The notes beneath the pieces are model-generated. The model made no database searches and was not told the origin of the DNA. It saw nothing but the letters and a program-made list of their open reading frames with translations. DNA of 64,000 nt from Yonghaparkia sp. Root332 (GTDB lineage: Bacteria; Actinomycetota; Actinomycetes; Actinomycetales; Microbacteriaceae), in NCBI RefSeq assembly GCF_001425665.1, contig NZ_LMCX01000002.1, positions 951,766-1,015,765 of the forward strand, in the 5' to 3' direction. Below are positions 18,150 through 27,627 of this stretch, in pieces (within the stretch, counting starts at the first letter, position 1; the number at the start of each line of letters is the position of its first letter). Both the position numbers and the translations under genes were made by a program.

Positions 18150-19432
18150 CGCACGCCACGAACGGATCATCCGGCGCCTCCTCGGGGGCGCCGGATGATC
18201 TCGCGCTCCCCCGCCCGCCTGGCACCATCCGTCGATACCTGCACCGACACCCGTGGCTCACTGACTCCCTCGTCGCCCTCGTCTATCTGCTGTTCGCCGC
18301 GATCTTCGCCGTCGTCGCCGCGGTCGCACCCGACATGCCCCCGCTGTGGGCGGTCATCGCACTTGGCGTTGCAGGGGCGCCCGTCGTGCTGCTGCGACGC
18401 CGGTACCCCCTCCTCATGTTCGCCCTTGCCAACGTGCTGATCATCATCGGCTCGGCCATCGGCTCGACGGCGGAGATTCTGCTGCCACTGCTCACGATCT
18501 ACGCCGTCGGCGTCTACCGCCCCACGCGCGCTGCGTGGATCAGCTTCGGAGCCGGCTCGGCGGCAGCGATCGTCGCGGGCCTCGTCGCGGCTGCACGCGC
18601 GCCGGCGCTCCCGGGCGCGGCTGCGGATGCGAGCCAAGACTTCGTGGGGGTCTGGTTCAACAACACGGCAACGGCCATCGTCTTCCTCCTCGTGGCAACC
18701 CTCATCGGCACCAACGTCGGCAGCCGCAAGCGATACGTCGCGGCACTCCTCGAGCGGGCCGCGCAGCTGGCCAGAGAGCGTGACGCGCAAGCGGAAATCG
18801 CGAGCGCGCACGAACGCGAGCGCATCGCACGGGAGATGCACGACGTCATCGCGCACAGCCTGTCCGTCATGATCGCGCTCACCGAGGGAGCCCGCGCCTC
18901 CGCACCCGAGCATCCGGAACGAGCGCAGGATGCCATGGGCCGGGCTGCCGAGACCGGGCGGCGCACCCTCGCTGAGGTTCGACGGCTCCTGGGGTCGGTT
19001 CGCGGTGACGGCGGAGACCAGCAGGTCACTCGCGCCCCGCAGCCGGGAGTCGACGAGCTGCCGGCGCTCGTGACCGAGTTCACGCGTGCCGGCCTGCCCG
19101 TGTCGCTCTCCATGAGCGGCTCCCCCGTCCGCGACCCGGCGTTGGAACTGACCGTCTTCCGGCTCGTCCAGGAGTCACTCACCAACGCGCTCAGACACGC
19201 GCCGCAGGCGACATCGGTGAGCGTGTCGCTCACCTGGACCACCGAGACCGTCGAGGTCGTCATCGAAGACGACGGCCCCACCGCGCCGTCGACGACGGGC
19301 GACGTCGGCCGCGGCATCCTCGGCATGCGCAAACGCGTGGCGTTCTACGGCGGCGAGCTCGAGGCCGGGCCGCGGTCCGCCAGGGGATGGCGGGTCCGCG
19401 CGACACTGCCCCTGGAGAGGAGCACATCGTGA
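18092..19432 (+). CDS. sensor histidine kinase (HisKA_3 type)
   Basis: The protein has about four membrane helices (first from HPWLTDSLVALVYLLF), a dimerisation domain with the phosphorylated His in REMHDVIAHS, and an HATPase_c domain (ESLTNALRHAP, EDDGP, GRGILGMRKR). It is a NarX/DesK-like kinase partnered by the next gene. The start is uncertain. The listed GTG at 18,092 overlaps the permease by 58 bases and gives unconvincing residues. A CTG at 18,146 overlaps the permease stop as CTGA and has GGAGGGA five bases upstream, so it is a serious alternative. Confidence 0.88.
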   Translation: MDSRLPYPGCHRTPPEGRLTHATNGSSGASSGAPDDLALPRPPGTIRRYLHRHPWLTDSLVALVYLLFAAIFAVVAAVAPDMPPLWAVIALGVAGAPVVLLRRRYPLLMFALANVLIIIGSAIGSTAEILLPLLTIYAVGVYRPTRAAWISFGAGSAAAIVAGLVAAARAPALPGAAADASQDFVGVWFNNTATAIVFLLVATLIGTNVGSRKRYVAALLERAAQLARERDAQAEIASAHERERIAREMHDVIAHSLSVMIALTEGARASAPEHPERAQDAMGRAAETGRRTLAEVRRLLGSVRGDGGDQQVTRAPQPGVDELPALVTEFTRAGLPVSLSMSGSPVRDPALELTVFRLVQESLTNALRHAPQATSVSVSLTWTTETVEVVIEDDGPTAPSTTGDVGRGILGMRKRVAFYGGELEAGPRSARGWRVRATLPLERSTS

Positions 19433-20103
19433 CGGCGCTTGTCCGAGTCCTCCTTGCCGATGATCAAGAACTCGTGCGGTACGGCTTTCGGCTTATGCTC
19501 GACGCCGATCCGCACCTCGAGGTCGTCGGCGAGGCCGCTGACGGGTTGGAGGCGGTCGAGGCGGCTGACCGGCTTCGCCCCGATGTCGTGCTCATGGACA
19601 TCCGGATGCCCGGCATCGACGGGCTCGCCGCGACCGAGAGAATTACCTCCCGTCTCCCGGGCGTTCGCGTGCTCGCGCTCACGACCTTCGACCTCGACGA
19701 GTATGCGTTCGGCGCCCTCCAGGCGGGCGCGTCGGGCTTTCTGCTCAAAGACACCCGACCCGCCGAGCTGGTGACCGCCATCCTCGCCGTTCATCGAGGG
19801 GATGCGGTGGTCTCGCCCCGGATCACGGCGAAGCTCATCGAGATGGCCGCCCCGCACCTCGCTACCGGCGCCCATCGCATCCGGCGCGATGCAGAGGCAG
19901 CACTCGCACCGCTCACCGCGCGCGAGCGCGACGTATTCCTTCTCATCGGGCGCGGAGCGACGAACGGAGAAATCGGCGCCGAACTTCGGCTGACCGAGTC
20001 GACGGTCAAGACGCACGTCGGGCGGATCCTGCTGAAACTCGACCTCCGCGATCGCGTTCAGGCCGTGATCCTCGCCCACGAGCTCGGCATGGCGGGGGCC
20101 TAA
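19429..20103 (+). CDS. NarL/LuxR-family response regulator
   Basis: The 224-residue protein has a receiver domain (LLADDQELVR; phosphoacceptor Asp in VLMDIRMPGIDG; Lys in FLLKD) and a C-terminal LuxR helix-turn-helix (LTARERDVFLLIGRGATNGEIG, then STVKTHVGRIL). The GTG at 19,429 overlaps the kinase TGA (GTGA) and follows GAGAGGAG. It is the cognate regulator of the preceding kinase and probably controls the ABC exporter genes in the same operon. Confidence 0.93.
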   Translation: MTALVRVLLADDQELVRYGFRLMLDADPHLEVVGEAADGLEAVEAADRLRPDVVLMDIRMPGIDGLAATERITSRLPGVRVLALTTFDLDEYAFGALQAGASGFLLKDTRPAELVTAILAVHRGDAVVSPRITAKLIEMAAPHLATGAHRIRRDAEAALAPLTARERDVFLLIGRGATNGEIGAELRLTESTVKTHVGRILLKLDLRDRVQAVILAHELGMAGA

Positions 20104-20419
20104 AGGCCGATGGGAGCACTTCACCGAGATCTGAGAGCTCGCGTCGCTCGGCGGGTAGGTGCGACGCCGCTCGACCGTAGGAGGGCCGGCACGGCGAGGG
20201 CGCCGATGAGCACGGGGTGGCCGTCGCGGATGGTGTCGAGGAAGCCGTGGACGGCGGGCACGAAGCTGCGCAGCCGCATCGCGTCGAGGTCGACGACGTT
20301 GACGCCGACCTTGACGCTGATGACGTCCGCCGGCGCATTACGGATGACCCGCGCCACGACTACCGCTCGAGGCGACGGGCACCCACCGACACGTGGTCGC
20401 TTTCAGGTCCGGGGGGGCC
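20104..20419. other. intergenic stretch holding gene debris
   Basis: This 316-bp stretch between the response regulator and gdhA has no intact gene. It contains the SGNH-hydrolase fragment (20,215-20,357). Next to it, around 20,187-20,210, is a short match to the 3' end of the SDR gene near 21,950 (shared word GGCACGGCGAGGGCGCCGA), on the same strand. It looks like a mosaic of decayed duplicates. Confidence 0.55.
20215..20357 (-). pseudogene. truncated internal fragment of an SGNH hydrolase gene
   Basis: Read on the minus strand, the frame gives MARVIRNAPADVISVKVG and continues to GFLDTIRDGHP. It corresponds to the middle of the intact SGNH hydrolase (15,413-15,556). The catalytic Ser and His parts are missing, so it cannot be functional. 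Nucleotide identity is very high in one half, pointing to a recent duplication or recombination. Confidence 0.75.
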
Positions 20420-21820
<1,401 letters not shown>

Positions 21821-21891
21821 TCAGGGTACCGGTCACCCGACAGGTGTCGTGCACTGCTCGGATGGGACGTCGTCGCGGTCGCCCGCTCGCT

Positions 21892-22919
21892 TCATCGCGA
21901 GCGGCGGCGCCCTGGCCCGCGTGCGCGTCGGCCGCGCGACCGCGCAATGGCGGGCACGGCGAGGGCGCCGACGAGCAGCGCTCCCCCGAGCATCCGTCGA
22001 CCCGCCTGTCGAGGCCGGCCGCCCCAACCGCCCTCGACGGTCGCCATCTCAAGCGGCGCCGACTCGAACAGGTTGCCGCTCGTGGCCGGTGCCGTCTCCG
22101 TCTTGGAGAGGTGCAGCTGGTCGACGTAGGTCGCCATCGACTTCTCGGCCGACTCCGGCGACGCGCGGTGCTGCGCGAGCAGGGCGCGCCCTCCGCTGCC
22201 CACCGGCACCTCCGCGCGCGGCTTCCGCGTGCTCTTCACGATCTCGCGGGCCACGCGCTGCGGCGCATTGACGGGCGGCGGCGCGAGCACGCGGCGGCCG
22301 GTGTAGTTGGCGGCCTGCGCGAAGATCGGGGTGTCGATGACGGCGGGCATGACCGTCACGACGTGAATGTGCTTGAGCTTGTCGAGCCGCAGCTCTGAGC
22401 GGATGCTCGCCGACAGCGCCGTGACCGCCGTCTTCGACATCGAGTACGCCGCCGTGTACGGCTGCGGCACCGAGCCGAGCACCGACGACACGTTGACGAG
22501 CACGCCGCGCCTTTGGCTGCGGAACACCCGCAGCGTCGCCCGCGCTCCGTGCACGTAGCCCATGACGTTGACGTCGAGCACGCGCCGGAAGTCCTCCAGC
22601 GGAACCTCGGTGAGCGACCCGGCCATCGTGACCGACGCGTCGTTCACCCCACGTCGATGCGCCCGAACGTCGCAATCACCCGATCGGCCAGCGCGTCGAC
22701 CGCCGCCGCGTCGGTGACGTCGAGCGGAACGACGAGCGTCTGCGCGCCGAGCTTCTCGCACTCGGCGGCGACCTCCCGCAGCGCCTCCTCGCGGCGGGCG
22801 GCGAGCACGACGTTCGCCCCCTTCTTCGCGAAGCGCAGCGCGGATGCCCGGCCGATGCCCGACGACGCCCCCGTGATGACGACGGTGGCGCCCTTGATCT
22901 TCTTCAGTCCCTTTGTCAT
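21892..22919 (-). pseudogene. short-chain dehydrogenase/reductase with a frameshift
   Basis: From the ATG at 22,919 the frame runs TGASSGIGRASALRFAKKG (NAD(P)-binding motif) to FGRIDVG and then meets a TGA at 22,644. The next frame continues seamlessly as VNDASVTMAGS, through the active-site YTAAYSMSK (Tyr-x-x-x-Lys), to a C-terminal hydrophobic helix and Arg-rich tail at 21,892. One base is missing in the C-run at 22,647-22,650. Either the gene is inactivated or the run was mis-sequenced; restored, it would encode an SDR of about 340 residues with a membrane-anchoring tail. Confidence 0.8.
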
Positions 22920-23122
22920 CCGGCCACGGTAGGAAGCGGCTCAGGGTGGTGGCTAGCCCCGCGGGCGGCATGCACAGGGTGAGCCCAGGTCTGCGGGCGC
23001 GACCCGCCAGACGGCCCCTCTTCGGCGACAATCGCTCGACCCCGTCGTGAGTTGGTCACTTAGTTGTCTTCTTCGGCGAGACACGTCAACAGATGTCGTG
23101 AGCGGCCCCTACTGTCAGGAAC

Positions 23123-23737
23123 ATGGAAGAACTCACAGGCTCTGCTCTCCGGGAAAGAATGGGTGCCTATCGCGATGAGGCGTCGTGGGCGGTCTGGGAA
23201 ACGGATGCCTCGGGCGAGCTCTCGGCCTCAAACGCTTTCCCGCAGACAGACATTGAGCACGTTCATGGCCGCGCGATGATCGTTTCGCTGAACCCCGCGT
23301 CGAGAAAGAACCCGGAAGGGACAGGAGACCACCCGAACTGGGCCAATTTCCACAGCCCTCACCCACGACACAACGACGGGTTTCTCGCTGCCGCGCTGAT
23401 CGGGACGCAGTACTGGGGTTCCTACATGACCGACTTGCATCCCGAAGTGTGGGAATCGAAGTCCGGGCTGGTAAAGCCGGCAAAGGAAGCAATCGCGCAG
23501 TCAGTCGATGGCCTCATCGAGCAAGCGCGGTTGCTCGGCTCGGTCCGAGCAATCATCTGCGTTGGACGAAGATCACACACATCGATCTCGGCTCACGCGG
23601 GTCGCATCCATGCCTCGCTCGGACCGACCAGTGTGATCGGAATACCCCACTACTCGGGTGCCGCGGCAGCCGTTCACCGCGGCAACGCTGGGACCTATCG
23701 TGAAGCTGTTCACATTGCCTTAGGTCTACGGTCGTGA
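23123..23737 (+). CDS. hypothetical protein, possibly uracil-DNA-glycosylase-like fold
   Basis: The 204-residue product is not confidently recognised. It has a SLNPASRKNPEG loop followed by NFHSPHPRHNDGF, a central GSYMTDLHPEVWESK strand, an AIICVGRRSH strand and a late IPHYSGA. This order (N-P near the N-terminus, an H-containing loop late) resembles uracil-DNA glycosylase-like or DUF1643-like proteins. The ATG at 23,123 is preceded by AGGAACatg-like spacing. Its TGA overlaps the GTG of the next small gene, so the two are coupled. Confidence 0.55.
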   Translation: MEELTGSALRERMGAYRDEASWAVWETDASGELSASNAFPQTDIEHVHGRAMIVSLNPASRKNPEGTGDHPNWANFHSPHPRHNDGFLAAALIGTQYWGSYMTDLHPEVWESKSGLVKPAKEAIAQSVDGLIEQARLLGSVRAIICVGRRSHTSISAHAGRIHASLGPTSVIGIPHYSGAAAAVHRGNAGTYREAVHIALGLRS

Positions 23738-23964
23738 CCGCCAGTGGGCCTGACGGCTCTCACAAGTACCGACTCGACTCGGAAGACACGAACAGTCTCG
23801 GAATCGACGTCAACGCGGCGTTATCTCAGGGGAGAACGGACGGAGAGGAGTACATCCGGCGCTGGTATGCCGACGAACGGGAACAGGCCGCCCGCGAGTA
23901 TTGGCAAAGCACCTTTGATTTCTGCGTCAGATACAACACGCGCTTCATCCCGGAGAACTTCTAG
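23734..23964 (+). CDS. small hypothetical protein (76 aa)
   Basis: A GTG start overlaps the stop of the preceding gene (GTGA). The product is hydrophilic and acidic at the N-terminus, with an aromatic C-terminal half (YIRRWYADEREQAAREYW, then FDFCVRYNTRF). No family is recognised. Coupling suggests it works with the upstream UDG-like protein. Confidence 0.45.
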   Translation: MTASGPDGSHKYRLDSEDTNSLGIDVNAALSQGRTDGEEYIRRWYADEREQAAREYWQSTFDFCVRYNTRFIPENF

Positions 23965-24201
23965 CGACGCCGCCTTCCAACTAGATCTCACGTTTGCAGC
24001 TGCGGCCCTCGCTAAAGACCACGAGGCTGGCACGCGTGGCACGGCTACCTTCGCGCTCTCGCCGAACCAGTGCATGGCTCTGGCCTCGACGGGCTGTTTG
24101 GCGCAGCCCAGTTCGCGAGGCCGGACGACGGCGACCCGATCGTTCTCGCGGTATTCGCGACCCGTGGGAGCGCCGACGTCGAGGCTCGGCATACTGACTG
24201 C

Positions 24202-24867
24202 ATGAGCACACCTCAGTCGCCCGGCCTGACGCCTCGTCTACTGCCCGACTCCGTCGACTCGAGACTGTTCGTCGAGCTCGCGAGCTACGCAGCGGACCTC
24301 CTCGAGGCGAGCGCCGCGATCGACCTCGCTTTCCGATCGCGCGCCGATGACGGCCCCCTCGACGATGCCACCGGGTTTCTGATCGGATACGCCGCGATGG
24401 CCTACTGCCGAACCTACTTTCCGTCCAAGGTGCGCAGGCCGATGACCGACTACGTCAGCATCCCCACTGAGCACGGTGCCGTCCACGCGCTCATCACCGA
24501 CTATCGAAATCGGCGCGTCGCCCACTCGCATTCCCAGCTGGCGAGCACCTTTGCCGTCATCGTGCTGGACGCCAACGGTTCACCGCGGCCGGGTGTCTTC
24601 GGTCTCACCACCTCGCAGGTGCTGCCCCCAGAGGTGCTCGATGCGTGGGCGGAGTTGATCACAGTACTCAGCGATCGCCTCGGCGAGCTACAGAACGAGG
24701 TCGAAGCGAGGCTGAACGCGGTGATTGCCGCGACCGATCGCGAGGAAATTCGCCGGTGGCCCGCGGGCCCCGCTGTTTCCGCCCAGTTTTCGACTGACTT
24801 CACGGCTCGAGACTCTCGAAGTCGCTACCCCGACACTTGGACCGAGTTCTGGAGCCGAGACGATTAG
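24202..24867 (+). CDS. hypothetical helical protein with HEPN-like RNRRVAH motif
   Basis: The 221-residue product is predicted to be mostly helical. Its middle contains ITDYRNRRVAHSHSQ, which resembles the R-x(4-6)-H signature of HEPN ribonucleases found in abortive-infection and toxin-antitoxin systems. This is motif similarity only. The ATG at 24,202 is the chosen start. The frame is open back to about 24,016, with a GTG at 24,070 that would add 44 residues, so a longer form or an N-terminal remnant is possible. Confidence 0.45.
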   Translation: MSTPQSPGLTPRLLPDSVDSRLFVELASYAADLLEASAAIDLAFRSRADDGPLDDATGFLIGYAAMAYCRTYFPSKVRRPMTDYVSIPTEHGAVHALITDYRNRRVAHSHSQLASTFAVIVLDANGSPRPGVFGLTTSQVLPPEVLDAWAELITVLSDRLGELQNEVEARLNAVIAATDREEIRRWPAGPAVSAQFSTDFTARDSRSRYPDTWTEFWSRDD

Positions 24868-25013
24868 GCATTGTTTGGCTACCCGCCAGATGGCCTTGTG
24901 GAGTTCGGCGCGCTGGGCTTCGCGAGTAGTTGGGGGCATGTCAGCGTACTGAGGAGGGCCCACATCCGAGCGGCCTCCGCAATTTGTTGACCGGGTTACG
25001 TCTGAATCAACCG

Positions 25014-26147
25014 CTATGGTCTAAACGGAATCGATGCATGCGGCAGCTCCGCTTCATCTAAAACCTTGTTGAATCTTGATCTCCACTCCCTTCCCCGGTC
25101 TGGCTCAACTCCGATCGCGAATGATATCCAGCCATCGACGTGGTTCACGAATGACAGGACTGACTCGAAACTTCGATGCGCGGCGTGTGCAGCGAGCCCG
25201 TACTTCTCGCACCCTCGAATGTGGACGTCGATCTTCCGGCGATGCTCGGGGAGGAGCCGGACTTGATCATCCACCAGCAGGCCGAGGACAACCCGTCGGG
25301 CACCCGGTGGAATGATCCTCGATTTCCTTCGGTGTGGTTCAAAGCCAGCGCGCCTTACGAGCGCCGCGACGTCGTTCACGATCCTGACGGCACTGTCCCG
25401 GTCGAAGTCACCGGGCGCAGACAACATGAGATCGTCGGAATATCTCGTGTAGACCAGCGAGCGGTGCAAAGCGTAGCTTCCAACAAGCCGGTCTAACCTA
25501 CCCGCAACTGCATTGGCGAGTAGTCCACTTGTGGGCCCGCCCTGAGGCAATACTCCCTGGCGGTCAACTGTGTACGCCTTAATTGAGTAGTAGGGCATTC
25601 GCCAGGTTGGGCGAACCGCTCCGATAGCGCGGGTAGCCAGCCGCGAAAGCTCAAATGACAGCAGCTTCGAATAGCCGCTCCGACGAAAAACGCGATAGAC
25701 ATCCGACTCGGTAACTGAATCAAAGAAGTCATGGATGTCCATCTTGACCATCCAACGGGAGCCAACGTGTTGATTCGCGCATTGCACGATTCCCACGCCT
25801 CGGCGGTACGCAAAGCTTGCCGAATGCTGCGGAACTGACCCGAATAGGTTCGAGAGCATCCATCGCTGAACGTCCATAAGGATCGGCTCTGGGGCAGAAA
25901 TGCTTCTCAGCTCGCCGCTCGACTTTGGCACCGCGATTGCGTTGTATGGATCCCTTGACCGGGTAACAACTTCGCGGAGATACGTGTAGCTTGCTCCTGT
26001 TTCAGACGCGAGTTGGCCCAGCGTCAAGAGCGGGTAGGACCCGTGCGAGAGCAATCGAGCCCGCTGTGCGATCGCTGTGTCTACCTCGTCAGATGTGAGC
26101 CCGTGCTCGAGAGCACCCTTTCTGAAGAGGTGAGGAGGGAGAGACAT
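25014..26147 (-). CDS. retron-type reverse transcriptase
   Basis: The 377-residue protein has the seven RT blocks: MDIHDFFDS (about residues 136-144, catalytic Asp), LPQGGPTSGLLAN (about 200-212) and YTRYSDDLMLS with the YSDD active site at 236-239. VLGLLV (287-292) stands where retron RTs carry VTG, and CANQH (123-127) where many carry NAxxH. There is no maturase, endonuclease or accessory domain, which fits a retron RT making msDNA from the adjacent ncRNA. The ATG at 26,147 lies inside the a2 repeat; a GTG three bases upstream is the alternative. Confidence 0.9.
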   Translation of the reverse strand: MSLPPHLFRKGALEHGLTSDEVDTAIAQRARLLSHGSYPLLTLGQLASETGASYTYLREVVTRSRDPYNAIAVPKSSGELRSISAPEPILMDVQRWMLSNLFGSVPQHSASFAYRRGVGIVQCANQHVGSRWMVKMDIHDFFDSVTESDVYRVFRRSGYSKLLSFELSRLATRAIGAVRPTWRMPYYSIKAYTVDRQGVLPQGGPTSGLLANAVAGRLDRLVGSYALHRSLVYTRYSDDLMLSAPGDFDRDSAVRIVNDVAALVRRAGFEPHRRKSRIIPPGARRVVLGLLVDDQVRLLPEHRRKIDVHIRGCEKYGLAAHAAHRSFESVLSFVNHVDGWISFAIGVEPDRGREWRSRFNKVLDEAELPHASIPFRP

Positions 26148-26362
26148 CACTTACCTTTCGGCCCTTCAGGGTCCCGCTGGACTGGATGGCAATGCCCCGA
26201 GTCCCCGTGGGAAAGGCGATTGCCATCCAGTCCCACGCGTAGCCACTGATAGTCCTTCGACCGCAGTCAGCCGCGGTCCATGAGTCTGCAGCCGGAGCTG
26301 GACTCTAGGAGCCGTCTCGAGGAGACGGCTTCATCACTAAGTTGCCTCTCCCTACTCACCTC
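26127..26362 (-). ncRNA. retron msr-msd noncoding RNA
   Basis: Read on the minus strand, the RNA starts with a1 (26,362-26,341) and ends with a2 (26,148-26,127). The two pair over 22 positions with two mismatches and one G-U. TTAG directly after a1 (branch G probably at 26,337) matches the position of the branching guanosine in known retrons. Three msr hairpins follow (26,310-26,330 with a 9-bp stem; 26,282-26,305; 26,259-26,278). The msd stem comes next: a perfect 15 bp (26,219-26,233 with 26,179-26,193) around a 25-base loop. The RT should copy the msd part into msDNA linked to the msr. Confidence 0.88.
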
Positions 26363-27627
26363 GTAAGACGAGGATAGTACGGCGATTCACCCGGTTCCAG
26401 CCCGGCTGAAACGGCGCGTGTCCGACGCCTGGCCATCGCAAGTACGCCTTGCCCAGCTGTTGTAACTCGCGACCTCGAGTCCCTTAAGTTCAATGCATGG
26501 ATGGACCGGAGGACCCGATCGGCTTCCGCAACATCAATTGCAAGCCGATGGGCGATCTCCTCCGCACTCGACAGATTCAGGGCGAGGGTCGCGACCAGAA
26601 CTTCCCATCGCTTCAGCCCTGTCTCATCGCTCAAGCGAAATGCAAGTCTCAACTCTCTTGCTGCTGAGAGCTCGGTAGCGAAGTCAACCGCGGGCCGATG
26701 AGCACCGATCTCGTCACTGATCGCTGTTGGAACAGACCGACCCGGGAAGAACGGGGTCCACACCTTGGACTGTCGAATGAGAATTGCAGGCAAGTTGTTC
26801 GGCACCGAGAACGAGCTCGCAAACAACGCACCGGCGCCACCATGCCCAAGCGGGTTCCCGCCTAGGCGTCCGCGCCGGGCATAGTTCCGACAAATCTCCT
26901 CAAGCTTTTCACCCGAGGTTTGAAGCACCAGGTCCGAGACAGACGGCACAACTTCCACGACAGTGACTCGATCAACGTTGGCATCATTCCGCACGGCGCT
27001 AAGCCCGAGCGTCGTAGCCGCATAAGCGACCACCAGGAATTTGACCCGGTGCCCCGACCGCCAGCTACGTATGCTCGGGTGGCGTTGCCAGGAGGCTACG
27101 TAATCGAGCACCTGGCGCCCCGAGCCGATGTAGTCAGTGAGGAACAGCACCGTCCGGGCTCGTTCCGCCCTCATCGCGTCAAGCGTCACCGGAAAAGGCA
27201 ATAGCCCGCTTGGACCAGCAGCAGTCCGAATCTCTCGCACCAGCTGGGCGAGCAGTGCCTCACTGCCGGGCTCGCCCGCGTGTCGTTGCGAGGGATCATA
27301 GTCCGTGAATACAGCGGGAAGTACAGGCAGAACTCCCGCCGAGAGCGGGATCATGTCTTCTAAAGACATGATGGGCACCACGGCGATGGGGCTTTCGATC
27401 GAATGGGCAATCAGCATTTCCTCGACCGTGCGTCGGATTCCAGCGATGACCTCACCTCCCGGCACGAAACGGATCAGGTCGATCAACGCCGAAGCTGCAG
27501 GCAAGTCATCCAGCTCAAACTGGAGGAGCCATTCGCGACCACGGGTGGTCTCCGAGGGCTTCATTCGCAAGAGCTCCCATCTGCGCAGTGACGCCAGACT
27601 AGGGCCATCGCGACGCGGTAGAGCCAT
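26356..27627 (-). CDS. retron effector candidate: phosphoribosyltransferase-like plus winged helix
   Basis: The 423-residue product has an N-terminal helical part, then a PRTase-like core with a PRPP-loop-type motif LFLTDYIGSGRQ (about residues 161-172) between hydrophobic strands. It ends in a winged-helix-like region (about 330-410, WEVLVATLALNLSSAEEIAHRLA). It resembles the PRTase proteins of bacterial conflict systems (PRTase-CE), which occur as retron partners. The stop lies inside the retron a1 repeat, so the gene is physically fused to the ncRNA. ATG 27,627 is listed; ATG 27,564, preceded by GGGAG, is a good alternative. Confidence 0.78.
   Translation of the reverse strand: MALPRRDGPSLASLRRWELLRMKPSETTRGREWLLQFELDDLPAASALIDLIRFVPGGEVIAGIRRTVEEMLIAHSIESPIAVVPIMSLEDMIPLSAGVLPVLPAVFTDYDPSQRHAGEPGSEALLAQLVREIRTAAGPSGLLPFPVTLDAMRAERARTVLFLTDYIGSGRQVLDYVASWQRHPSIRSWRSGHRVKFLVVAYAATTLGLSAVRNDANVDRVTVVEVVPSVSDLVLQTSGEKLEEICRNYARRGRLGGNPLGHGGAGALFASSFSVPNNLPAILIRQSKVWTPFFPGRSVPTAISDEIGAHRPAVDFATELSAARELRLAFRLSDETGLKRWEVLVATLALNLSSAEEIAHRLAIDVAEADRVLRSIHALNLRDSRSRVTTAGQGVLAMARRRTRAVSAGLEPGESPYYPRLTR

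Noticed and set aside
20121..20357. 78-codon minus-strand frame as a small real protein
   Set aside because: Its N-terminal part is an internal fragment of the SGNH hydrolase and its C-terminal part resembles the tail of the SDR gene; a fusion of debris is more likely.
25014..26147. RT as part of a group II intron or a diversity-generating retroelement
   Set aside because: No maturase or HNH domain, no intron domain V-like hairpin and no template/variable repeat pair; the upstream a1/a2 and msd structures fit a retron instead.
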